Source: BS750m-G62 sp964577175 (GTDB lineage: Bacteria; Planctomycetota; Phycisphaerae; FEN-1346). From it: 64,000 bases of DNA. Below are positions 48,201 through 56,116 of the stretch, one piece after another. The DNA lies in contig CAZNYC010000002.1 in the NCBI GenBank assembly GCA_964577175.1, positions 40,631 through 104,630 of the forward strand, read 5' to 3'. Position 1 is the first letter of the stretch, and each line of letters opens with the position of its first letter. Below the pieces are notes generated by a model. That model worked only from the letters and a program-made list of their open reading frames with translations, did no database searches and was not told where the DNA came from. The position numbers were made by a program, and so were the translations under genes.

Positions 48201-49615
48201 GGGGCGTCACTCCTGGTGGCGGCGTCCGAGGCGGGGGCCGAGGCCCCGGCCGGCGCCGGCTCCGATGCGGGATCCTCTTCGTGCGACGGCATCAGGTAAT
48301 CCCACGACTGCGTGATCTCGCGGAGCCGCCCCACCGTCTCTTGCATCGTCGACCGCGTGCCGAACGGTTGGATGAGGAAGGCGTTGACGCGGTCGATGAG
48401 GCTGACGGCGGTGTCGATCCGCGGGTTCGCGCCGGACTTGAATGCCCCGATGTTGATGAGGTCCTCCGCCCCCTGGTAGGTGGCGTAGATGGCCCGTAGT
48501 TTCTGAGCGGCCTGGTAGTGCTCCGGTGTCGTGCACGCCCCCATGAGCCGGCTGATGCTCTGGAGGATGTCGACGGCCGGGTAATGACCGAGTTCCGCCA
48601 GCCGGCGCGACAGGACGACGTGCCCGTCCAGCAGCGACCGCATGCAGTCGGCCACGGGGTCGTTCATGTCGTCCGCCTCGACCAGGACGGTGATGATGCC
48701 CGTGATGGATCCCCTCTCGGCGGAGCCGAGGCGTTCGGTGAGTCTCGGCAGGAGGCTGAAGACGCTGGGGCAGTACCCCTTGGTGGTGGGCGGTTCGCCG
48801 GCCGCCAGACCGATCTCCCGCTGCGCCTGCGCCAGCCGCGTGACCGAGTCCATCATGAAGAGGACGTCCTTGCCCTGGTTGCGGAAGTACTCGGCGACGG
48901 CGATGGCGAGCGGGGCCGCCTTGGCCCGCTGGACGGGCGCCGTGTCGCTGGTCGCGACGACGACGACGCTGCGCGCCAGGCCCTGCGGCCCGAGGCCGTG
49001 CTCGAGGAACTGGCGGACCTCGCGTCCCCGCTCGCCCACCAGGGCCAGGACGTTGACGTCGGCGTCGGAGACGCGCGCGATCTCGCCCAGCAGCGTGCTC
49101 TTGCCCACACCGCTGCCCGAGAAGATGCCCACCCGCTGCCCCTTGCCGACCGTCAGCACGCCGTCGAAGACGCGAATGCCGAGGGGCAAGGGCTCGGTGA
49201 TCGGCCGGCGGCTGAGCGGCGGCGGGCTTTCGCCGTCCGCCGGGCACAGGTCCGGCCCCCGGAGGGGCCCCCGGCCGTCGATCGGCCGGCCCAGGCCGTC
49301 GAGGATGCGGCCGAGCACCTCCGGCCCCAGGCGGATGGACCGCGGCCGGTTGCGCGAGACGACCGCGTCGTTCGGGCGGATGCCGTCGACCGGCTCCAGC
49401 GGAAGGAGGACCCGGTGCGCGTGATGGAACCCGACGACCTCGGCGCCGACGCGCCGGCCGTCGGCCAGGTGGATGTCGCACAGGCCGCCCGTGCCCACCG
49501 GCGGGCCCTGCGACTCGACGGTCAGGCCCGTCACGCGGACGACGCGGCCGCGGCAGGCCAGGGTCTCGGCCTCCCGGGCGCGTCGGCGATATCGGTCCCA
49601 GTCGATGGCGGTCAT
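48197..49615 (-). CDS. fliI: flagellum-specific export ATPase FliI
   Basis: 472-residue F1-beta-like ATPase. Walker A GIFSGSGVGKST near residue 160, Walker B VLFMMDSVTRLAQAQREIGL, and the FliI/YscN signatures TTKGYCPSVFSLLPRLTERL and GHYPAVDILQSISRLM. A C-terminal Ala/Ser/Pro tail of ~30 residues extends beyond the usual end. ATG 49615 overlaps the fliH stop (ATGA). Confidence 0.97.
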   Translation of the reverse strand: MTAIDWDRYRRRAREAETLACRGRVVRVTGLTVESQGPPVGTGGLCDIHLADGRRVGAEVVGFHHAHRVLLPLEPVDGIRPNDAVVSRNRPRSIRLGPEVLGRILDGLGRPIDGRGPLRGPDLCPADGESPPPLSRRPITEPLPLGIRVFDGVLTVGKGQRVGIFSGSGVGKSTLLGEIARVSDADVNVLALVGERGREVRQFLEHGLGPQGLARSVVVVATSDTAPVQRAKAAPLAIAVAEYFRNQGKDVLFMMDSVTRLAQAQREIGLAAGEPPTTKGYCPSVFSLLPRLTERLGSAERGSITGIITVLVEADDMNDPVADCMRSLLDGHVVLSRRLAELGHYPAVDILQSISRLMGACTTPEHYQAAQKLRAIYATYQGAEDLINIGAFKSGANPRIDTAVSLIDRVNAFLIQPFGTRSTMQETVGRLREITQSWDYLMPSHEEDPASEPAPAGASAPASDAATRSDAP

Positions 49616-50208
49616 GACGGTTCCGAGGGGTTCATGGCGTCCCGGACCTGGTCCAGGCGGTCGGCGATGCGAGACTCGACGGTGCCTTCGGGGGTCTCGA
49701 CGCGGCACTCGCCCCGGCCCAGGCCGGGGTCGGCCTCCAGCCGCAGGTGCTCGAGGTCCGCCGCCGGCGCCTCGGCGTCCCGGAGAACCGAGAGGTCGTC
49801 CGGGTGCAGGTGGACGACGCACTCCCGCTGCTGCGGCGCGCGGGCCAGGGCCTCGCGGACGATCGGCTCAATGTCGCACCGCTCCGTCTCGATTTCCTGC
49901 GCGACGACCTTGCGGGCGATCTCGACCGCCAGGTCCACGAGATGGGCTTCGGCCTCGGCGAGGATCTCCGGCAGCAGGTCCGCGGCGCGGGCGGCGGCGG
50001 ACTGGAGGGCACGGCGGGCGCTGGCGAGGGCGGCCCGTTCGGCTTCCAGGGCCTCGCGCTCGGCCGCCAGGGCCTCCTCCGCCTCGTCGCTTCCGCCGTC
50101 CGGGGCGTCCGCACCCGCGGCACCGTCGGCCGACGGCGCCCCGCCTCCGGGCACCACCCGGACGCCGGTGAGCGGGGCGGGCAGGTGGATGGCAAGGGGC
50201 TCAGCCAT
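49612..50208 (-). CDS. fliH: flagellar assembly protein FliH
   Basis: 198 residues: Pro/Ala-rich start, coiled coil (EAEEALAAEREALEAERAAL) and the FliH/V-ATPase E-like domain (DLAVEIARKVVAQEIETERC, RECVVHLHPDDLSVLRDAEA, ECRVETPEGTVESRI). It binds and restrains FliI. It overlaps fliG by eight bases. Confidence 0.92.
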   Translation of the reverse strand: MAEPLAIHLPAPLTGVRVVPGGGAPSADGAAGADAPDGGSDEAEEALAAEREALEAERAALASARRALQSAAARAADLLPEILAEAEAHLVDLAVEIARKVVAQEIETERCDIEPIVREALARAPQQRECVVHLHPDDLSVLRDAEAPAADLEHLRLEADPGLGRGECRVETPEGTVESRIADRLDQVRDAMNPSEPS

Positions 50209-51214
50209 GGCCGGCCCTTTCCTCGAAGGTCAGTTCGCCGGCGGCGTTGAGTTGGCGGAGTTCGTTGAGTATTTTTTCCCGGGCCGCCTCGACGTCCTCC
50301 CTCTTCGGATGCCGCATCAGCGAGATTTCCTCTTCCACCATCGCGGCCGCGCGGTCGGAGATGTTGTTGCGGATCTTGCGGTCAATCTCGCCATCGGCCC
50401 CCTGCAGCGCCAGGGCCAGGCCCCCGGCGTCCATGGTGCGGAGGATGTCCTGGAGGCTGCGGTCGGAGAGGAGGGGCAAGTCTTCCCAGGTGACCATGAG
50501 ATCCTGGACCTGGCGGGCTTCGTCCGGGCTCCGCTGCTTGATGCTCTCGAGCAGGCCGTCGCGCAGGTCCTTGCGGAGTCGCCGCATGAGCAGCGCGACG
50601 CGGCGCAGGCGGGCGTCGTCCGAGCCGCCGGCCGCGGTGGCGCGCGTCTGCTCGCTCGAGGCCAGTTCCCCCAGCCGGCCGCAGATCATATTGGCCACGC
50701 GGCCGCGGGCTTGCGGCGAGACGCGTTCGCCGAGGATCATGCGGCGGACGGCCTCACCGCGAATCGACTCGTCGAGCAGGGGGATGAGGGCCGCGCTCTT
50801 CTGCGGGTCGAGTTCCATCAGCACCAGTGCCGCCGCCTGCGGATGCTGGCCGCGAAGCGCCGCCGCCAGAAGGTCCACGTCGGCCTGCCGGACCGGCAGG
50901 AAGGGGTCGCGGCCCTTGACGAGGCGCCGGATCTCGCCGAGGATCTCCTCGCTCTTTTCCTGCCCGACGGCCCCGGCGACGACGTCGCGGATGAACGTCT
51001 GGTCGTCCGGGGGGGCGTTGCCCGTCAGGAGGCCGAGGAACTCGGCCGCCGGATCCTCGGCGCCGGCCCCCTGGCCGCCGGCGTCCAGAGTGGCCAGTTC
51101 GGTGGCGATCTGCTTGACGGTCTCCGGGGGCGCGGCCCCGAGGAGTTCGCCGGCCGTGGCCGGGTCGAGGCGGCGGAGAAGCAGGGCGGCTTTTCGGGCG
51201 GTGCTGATGGCCAC
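50201..51214 (-). CDS. fliG: flagellar motor switch protein FliG
   Basis: 337 residues. N-domain binding FliF (ARKAALLLRRLDPATAGELL), middle domain (GQHPQAAALVLMELDPQKSA, RGEAVRRMILGE) and C-domain with the torque helix region (MVTWEDLPLLSDRSLQDILR, ADGEIDRKIRNNISDRAAAM). Charged residues needed for rotation are in place. The GTG start follows the fliF stop directly. Confidence 0.97.
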   Translation of the reverse strand: MAISTARKAALLLRRLDPATAGELLGAAPPETVKQIATELATLDAGGQGAGAEDPAAEFLGLLTGNAPPDDQTFIRDVVAGAVGQEKSEEILGEIRRLVKGRDPFLPVRQADVDLLAAALRGQHPQAAALVLMELDPQKSAALIPLLDESIRGEAVRRMILGERVSPQARGRVANMICGRLGELASSEQTRATAAGGSDDARLRRVALLMRRLRKDLRDGLLESIKQRSPDEARQVQDLMVTWEDLPLLSDRSLQDILRTMDAGGLALALQGADGEIDRKIRNNISDRAAAMVEEEISLMRHPKREDVEAAREKILNELRQLNAAGELTFEERAGHG

Positions 51215-52771
51215 TCAGGCGGCTCCCTGCTGCTGGACCCACGTGCGGAACAGACGTTTAACCTCCTCGGGATTCTCCTTCAGGGCGGCGGCGATGCGGC
51301 GGTTGACCTGCGCGGCGTCGGCCGGCTGGCCGGTGCCGGCGGGAAGCAGGTTGCCGCTGCCCGTCTCCCCCTCGCCGACCGCCAGGGCGCCCTCCGCGGC
51401 GGCGGCCTCGAGGCCGGCGGTCCCTTTGTGCCGCGAGCCACCGAACATCTTCAAGGCCAGCAGCGCCCCGATGACCAGAATCCCCAGCGACGCGTGCCGC
51501 GCCGCCTCCAGATAGAACGCCGGGTCCGACAGGAAGTCGGTCTCGGCGGCCTCGTCGGCCACGGCGGCGGGACGGTGGAACGTGGTCGAGACGACCTTCA
51601 GATCGTCGGTCTCCTTCAGACCGATGGCCCGCCGGACGACGTCCTCCACGTCCTGGACCGAGAGGGTCGGCGCCGGGGTCGGGGCGGGTTCGGCGGCCTC
51701 TTCGCCTTGCTCGGCGGGGGGCGGCACGGGTGGCGAGAGGTCCACGAATGCCGCCACCGACAGGGACGTGATCTTGCCGGGCATGTTGATCGTCTGCGAG
51801 ACAATCCGGCCGACCTCGTACTCGGTGGTGGTGGTCTCCTCCTTGCTCTCGCCGCCGGCGGCCCCCTGGCCGGCGCCGGGGGCCTCGCTCTTGGACATGA
51901 TCTCTTCCTTGACGGGCACGGCGCCGTCCGGGCTGTAGGTTTCCTCGGTCTTGTTGACGGTGCTGGTCTCGACCTCGGCGCTGACCTTGACGGTGGCCCG
52001 GCCGGGGCCGAGGACGAGGGAGAGCATCTGCTCGGCCTTGCGGGCGAGGTACTCCTCCACCTGGGACTTGTAGTCGATCACCGTGCCCCCCCTGCCGCCC
52101 GCGAACCCGCCCTCGTTGCCGGTGGACAGGAGGGTGCCCTGGCTGTCGACGACGACGACGTTCTCGGGCTGGAGGTGGTCCACGCCGCCCGCCACCAGGT
52201 GGACGATGGCGGCGACGTTGCCCTGGGACAGGCGGCGCCCCGGCCGGACGCGGACCGCGATGGTGGCGCTCGTGCCGGTTTCGTCCTCACGGAAGAGGCG
52301 GCTCTCGGTCCGGACGATGTGGACGCGAGCGTGCTCCACGCCGTCGATCAGGGCAATGGTCTTGGCCAGTTCGCCCTCCAGGGCCCGGACGTAGTTGACC
52401 CGCTGGGTGAACGGGCTCGTGCCGATTTTCTCCTCGTCCAGGAGGCGGTACCCCTGCCGGCCGCCGGCGGGCAGCCCCTCGCCGGCCAGTTGCAGGCGGA
52501 GCGAGTAGACCTTCTCGGACGGGACGTAAATGCTCGTTCCACCGTCCTTGAGTTCGTACGGCGTGCCGCTTTCCTGGATCTGGGCGACGACCTCGGAGGC
52601 GTCTTCCGGGTCGAGCCGGGAGTAGAGGAGGGCCATGTGCGGCTCGCGTGCCCACCCGACGAGCAGGGCGGCCGCCCCGGCGCACGCCAGCAGCACCGAG
52701 AGCAGCGTGACCCGCTGCACGAGGCCCATCCGCCGCCACGCTTCCATCACGCCTTGCAGGGAGTTGGTCAC
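51215..52771 (-). CDS. fliF: flagellar MS-ring protein FliF
   Basis: 518 residues: membrane helices near 20-40 (RVTLLSVLLACAGAAALLVG) and 430-447, ring-building domains with LYSRLDPEDASEVVAQIQES, GYRLLDEEKIGTSPFTQRVN and NYVRALEGELAKTIALIDGV, and the C-terminal FliG-binding tail (LKENPEEVKRLFRTWVQQ). The beta-collar region (~290-330) is Glu/Ser-rich. GTG 52771. Confidence 0.97.
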   Translation of the reverse strand: MTNSLQGVMEAWRRMGLVQRVTLLSVLLACAGAAALLVGWAREPHMALLYSRLDPEDASEVVAQIQESGTPYELKDGGTSIYVPSEKVYSLRLQLAGEGLPAGGRQGYRLLDEEKIGTSPFTQRVNYVRALEGELAKTIALIDGVEHARVHIVRTESRLFREDETGTSATIAVRVRPGRRLSQGNVAAIVHLVAGGVDHLQPENVVVVDSQGTLLSTGNEGGFAGGRGGTVIDYKSQVEEYLARKAEQMLSLVLGPGRATVKVSAEVETSTVNKTEETYSPDGAVPVKEEIMSKSEAPGAGQGAAGGESKEETTTTEYEVGRIVSQTINMPGKITSLSVAAFVDLSPPVPPPAEQGEEAAEPAPTPAPTLSVQDVEDVVRRAIGLKETDDLKVVSTTFHRPAAVADEAAETDFLSDPAFYLEAARHASLGILVIGALLALKMFGGSRHKGTAGLEAAAAEGALAVGEGETGSGNLLPAGTGQPADAAQVNRRIAAALKENPEEVKRLFRTWVQQQGAA

Positions 52772-52840
52772 GGTTTGTCACCCGTTATCAGGTTCGTGCG
52801 TTACGGTTGGGGCTTGAGGCCTGTGGCTTGCAGCCGTCGG

Positions 52841-53158
52841 TCACACCTGCATGTTGATCGTGGTCTTGTAGGCCTCGATCATCTTGTTCCGGACGCCGAT
52901 GAGGAGTTTGAAACTGGCGTCGGCCTTGGCCACCGAGGTCACGACCGGCAGGACGTCCTTCTGCTTGCCGGTCAGGAGTTGCTCGATGGCGCCGGCGGAG
53001 GCCTGCTGGTCCTGGTCGACCGTTTCGAGGGCTTTCGAGACGAGGCCGCCGAAATCCGTCGTACCGCCCGCCTTGCCGCTTTCCCCGCCGGTGGGGGTCA
53101 TCTGTGGCGGCTGGATGACGGGCGGCGTCCCGATGCCGTGGATGCCCGAGAGGTTCAT
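52841..53158 (-). CDS. fliE: flagellar hook-basal body protein FliE
   Basis: 105 residues with the FliE core VSKALETVDQDQQASAGAIE, KQKDVLPVVTSVAKADASFK and LIGVRNKMIEAYKTTINMQV, which joins the MS ring to the rod. The first ~35 residues are Gly/Pro-rich. It lies between flgC and fliF as usual. Confidence 0.95.
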   Translation of the reverse strand: MNLSGIHGIGTPPVIQPPQMTPTGGESGKAGGTTDFGGLVSKALETVDQDQQASAGAIEQLLTGKQKDVLPVVTSVAKADASFKLLIGVRNKMIEAYKTTINMQV

Positions 53159-53190
53159 GGCGCCTCCTTGTGTTGCGATGCCGTTTGATG

Positions 53191-53214
53191 TTCCCTCTCC
53201 CGTCGAGGGAGAGG
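53191..53214. repeat. CCCTCTCCC/GGGAGAGGG palindrome between flgC and fliE
   Basis: CCCTCTCCCGTCGAGGGAGA hairpin, related to the repeat at 35980-36022. Confidence 0.6.
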
Positions 53215-53221
53215 GAGTGAG

Positions 53222-53626
53222 TCACCGAAGCAGTTCCACCGTCGATTCCACCATGTCCTGGTACCGTTTGATGACGGCAACGTTGGCTTGGTAGGCTCGC
53301 GAGGCCGTCGTCATGTTCATCAGTTCGACCGGCAGGGTGACGTTGGGCATCTGGACGAAGCCGTCGTCGTCGGCGTCCGGATGGCCGGGCATCAGCACCT
53401 GCCGGAAATCGCTCGAGTCGCGCTCGATATTCAGGACCGTCACGCCGCCGAGGCCGTCGCCGGTCGTCTGGAGGACCGCGTCCTTCCGCCGATACGGTTC
53501 GCCCGTGACGGTGCGGGTGGTCTGGGCGTTGGCGATGTTGCCGGCAATCAGGTTCAGCCGCAGCGACTGGGCCCGGAGGCCGGAGGCGGCGATGTCGACC
53601 ATCGGGGCGATTTCGTCGAGGCTCAT
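53222..53626 (-). CDS. flgC: flagellar basal-body rod protein FlgC
   Basis: 134 residues. The conserved N-terminus VDIAASGLRAQSLRLNLIAG NIANAQTT and C-terminus ELMNMTTASRAYQANVAVIK are those of proximal rod FlgC. Preceded by flgB and followed by fliE. Confidence 0.96.
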   Translation of the reverse strand: MSLDEIAPMVDIAASGLRAQSLRLNLIAGNIANAQTTRTVTGEPYRRKDAVLQTTGDGLGGVTVLNIERDSSDFRQVLMPGHPDADDDGFVQMPNVTLPVELMNMTTASRAYQANVAVIKRYQDMVESTVELLR

Positions 53627-53643
53627 CGGTCCCTCCCTTCGCG

Positions 53644-54006
53644 TCAGCGGTCCGTTACCATGGCCCGTTCGATCTGCTGGTACATGCGGCCGAGGAGACG
53701 CGCATACGTCTTATACAGGAGCCCGTTCTGCACGAGGCCGGCCACTTCGGTCTCCAGATGCACATCGTTGCCGTTCTCGTTCACCGGGTCGGTCATCGGC
53801 CGATGGAGGTGTTGGAGCACGCCGTCCATCCGGACGGGTTCGCCCCGGCCGAGGGCCTCGGCGAAGATCTTTTCGAACGGGACGGCCCGGCGGCGGAACC
53901 CGGGGGTGGCCATGTTGGCGATGTTGTCGGCGATGACCGTCTGTCGGAGGTTGGTGGCCCGGAGGCCGGCCTCCAGGTAGTCGGTCAGGCGGGCGCTTTG
54001 ATCCAT
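53644..54006 (-). CDS. flgB: flagellar basal-body rod protein FlgB
   Basis: 120 residues: GLRATNLRQTVIADNIANMA TPGFRRRAV near the start and NGLLYKTYARLLGRMYQQIE at the end, typical of FlgB. Its start lies inside the 3' end of the regulator gene (22-base overlap), so translation is coupled. Confidence 0.95.
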   Translation of the reverse strand: MDQSARLTDYLEAGLRATNLRQTVIADNIANMATPGFRRRAVPFEKIFAEALGRGEPVRMDGVLQHLHRPMTDPVNENGNDVHLETEVAGLVQNGLLYKTYARLLGRMYQQIERAMVTDR

Positions 54007-55382
54007 CGCTCCTCCTCCTGGCCCTGGGCTTCCTCCTGCGGGGGGCGCTGCTCCTGGCGATACCGCCGGAGTTTCGCCCGCAGGGTCCGGTCGCTGATGC
54101 CGAGCAGTTCCGCCGCCCGCGCCTGGTGGCTGTCGGTGATGCGCAGCGCCTCCAGGATGGTCCGGCGTTCGACCTCATCCAGCCGCAGGCTCCGCGCCGC
54201 CGTCGTCTGGCCGGCCTGGGCCAGTTCCGCCGCCAGCCAGGGGGCCTCGGCGAGCGAAAGGACCTCGCCCTCGCCCAGCACCAGGGCCGTCCGCACCACG
54301 TTCCGCAGTTGCCGCACGTTGCCCGGCCACGTGTAGCCGGTGAAGAGTTCCATCATCTCGGGGTCGAAGCGGGTGATGCGGCGCTGCGTCTCGCCGGCGA
54401 ACTGGTTGACGAAATGGCGGACGAGCACCGGCAGATCCTCGCGCCGGTGGCGGAGGGGCGGAATGTGAATCCGGACCCCCGCCAGGCGGTAATACAGGTC
54501 CGGCCGGAAGTCGCCGTCCCGCACCAGGACGGGTAGGTCGCGGTTCGTCGTGCTGACGATCCGCACGTTCACGCGGACGGGCGTCGACCCCCCCACCCGC
54601 TGAAAGTCCTGCTGCTCCAGCACCCGCAGGAGTTCCGCCTGCAGCCGCGGACCCGTCTCGGTGATTTCGTCCAGCAGCAGGGTGCCGCCGCTCGCGAGTT
54701 CGAACCGGCCCTTTCGACGGGTGACCGCCCCCGTAAAGGCGCCCCGCTCGTGGCCGAAGAGTTCGCTCTCCAGGAGCGATTCGCTCACCGCCGCACAGTT
54801 CACGCGGACCTGTGGCCCGCGGGACCGCCGGCTGGCCTGGTGGATGAGGTGGGCGAAGAGTTCTTTCCCCGTGCCGCTCTCCCCGCAGATGAGCACCGGC
54901 ACGGAGGAGCGGGCGACCTTCCGGGCCAGCGCCACCGCTTCCCGCAGCCGCGGGCTCCGCCCCACGATGTGGTACGCCCGGGCGTCGGACTCGGCCGCCA
55001 CCGCCACCTCGTGACCGGGGACGACCCGGTCGAGCAGGGCGCCCAGCGCCTTGCGAGCGACGGGCCGGCGGAGCACGTCGTCGCACCCCTCGCGCACGGC
55101 CCGGACGGCGGTCTCCGGGTCGCACGCGTCAGCGAGGAGGACGACCGGGAGTTCCGGTTCCCGGTTCTTGATGCGGCGGACGACTTCCATCCCGTCGGCG
55201 GGGGCGGCCAGGTCGCACAGAACGAGGTCCCACGCGCCGGTCTCGAACCGCTCCTCGGCCTGCGCCAGGTCCCGCGCCACCACGCCGCGCACCCCGCGGG
55301 CCGCCAGCACTTCGAGCACTGTCCGGGTGGTCGAGGCGTCCGGTTCCACGAGCAGCACGTTGTGGCACGGCGTGGAGGTCAT
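53985..55382 (-). CDS. sigma54-dependent response regulator of the flagellar operon (FlrC/NtrC type)
   Basis: 465 residues: receiver domain (~6-120) with phospho-acceptor Asp in WDLVLCDLAAP, AAA+ domain (~145-375) with GESGTGKE, GAFTGA and GTLLLDEITE, and a Fis-type helix-turn-helix (SHQARAAELLGISDRTLRAK). It should drive the two flagellar sigma54 promoters, including its own operon. The receiver's final Lys/Thr pattern is weak (PVARKALG), so phosphorylation is not certain, and no sensor kinase is in the window. ATG 55382 overlaps the upstream stop (ATGA). Confidence 0.92.
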   Translation of the reverse strand: MTSTPCHNVLLVEPDASTTRTVLEVLAARGVRGVVARDLAQAEERFETGAWDLVLCDLAAPADGMEVVRRIKNREPELPVVLLADACDPETAVRAVREGCDDVLRRPVARKALGALLDRVVPGHEVAVAAESDARAYHIVGRSPRLREAVALARKVARSSVPVLICGESGTGKELFAHLIHQASRRSRGPQVRVNCAAVSESLLESELFGHERGAFTGAVTRRKGRFELASGGTLLLDEITETGPRLQAELLRVLEQQDFQRVGGSTPVRVNVRIVSTTNRDLPVLVRDGDFRPDLYYRLAGVRIHIPPLRHRREDLPVLVRHFVNQFAGETQRRITRFDPEMMELFTGYTWPGNVRQLRNVVRTALVLGEGEVLSLAEAPWLAAELAQAGQTTAARSLRLDEVERRTILEALRITDSHQARAAELLGISDRTLRAKLRRYRQEQRPPQEEAQGQEEERWIKAPA

Positions 55383-56116
55383 GGGCGGCTTCCTTCCGGT
55401 GTCGCATTTGCCTCGGCGGGCGTCGCGATGCCGAGCAGTGCCTGCGGCCGGGCCTGCTTTTGCCACCGGAGGATGGCCTGCCGGGCCTTGGCGGCGTCGG
55501 TCCACGGCGAATCGGGATGCTGGGCCAGAAGCCGCTCGTACAGCGTGAGGGCCCCGGACGGGTCCGTCGGCCGCTTGCACCCGGCCGCCTGAAACAGGCA
55601 CCACGCCCGGTCGTTCTCGGAGAGGGACGCCTCCTCCAGCAGCCGCTCGTACAGGGTGCAGGCCTCGGCCAGGTGACCGCCCAGGAAGAGCGAATCGGCC
55701 AGCGCCATCGGGTCGCCCAGGTCCTTCAGCGGGAGTTCCCGCATGAGCCGCAACTGCTTCGCCGACAACGTCGGCCGCTTCGGGGCCGGGACGGGCGCAG
55801 GGACGGCGGCCTCGGCGCCGGCGGCGTCCGGCGAGGGCGCCTCGAACGGTCCCGGCGTGGCGATGGGCCGGCGGGCGGCGTCGCGGAGTTTCCGGACGGC
55901 TTCTTCCAACGCCGCGGCCCCTTCCGACGCCGGCGGCGCGCTCGTGTGGGCGCGCAGGAGCAGCCGGCGGTTCCGGCGGACCTGCTCGATCAGGTCGTTT
56001 GCGGCCGGTTCCTCGCCTGCATCTGCCTCCGGGACGCGGGCCGGGGCCGCATCGGCGCCCCCCGCCGGCAGCGCCGCCAGCCCCAGGACGACCGCCATCA
56101 GGATGCTCCGCCTCAC
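55379..56116 (-). CDS. secreted TPR-type protein in the flagellar operon
   Basis: 245 residues with a signal peptide (~1-24, LMAVVLGLAALPAGGADAA), a basic helical stretch (EQVRRNRRLLLRAH, LEEAVRKLRDAARR) and C-terminal tetratricopeptide-like repeats (MALADSLFLGGHLAEACTLY, ALTLYERLLAQHPDSPWTDA) similar to YbgF/BamD-type units. GTG 56116 overlaps the upstream gene by GTGA. Function unknown; periplasmic scaffolding is plausible. Confidence 0.8.
   Translation of the reverse strand: MRRSILMAVVLGLAALPAGGADAAPARVPEADAGEEPAANDLIEQVRRNRRLLLRAHTSAPPASEGAAALEEAVRKLRDAARRPIATPGPFEAPSPDAAGAEAAVPAPVPAPKRPTLSAKQLRLMRELPLKDLGDPMALADSLFLGGHLAEACTLYERLLEEASLSENDRAWCLFQAAGCKRPTDPSGALTLYERLLAQHPDSPWTDAAKARQAILRWQKQARPQALLGIATPAEANATPEGSRP

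Noticed and set aside
48518..53188. 1556-codon open frame on the plus strand across the flagellar genes
   Set aside because: It is the shadow of fliI, fliH, fliG, fliF and fliE on the other strand; its translation has no recognisable domain.
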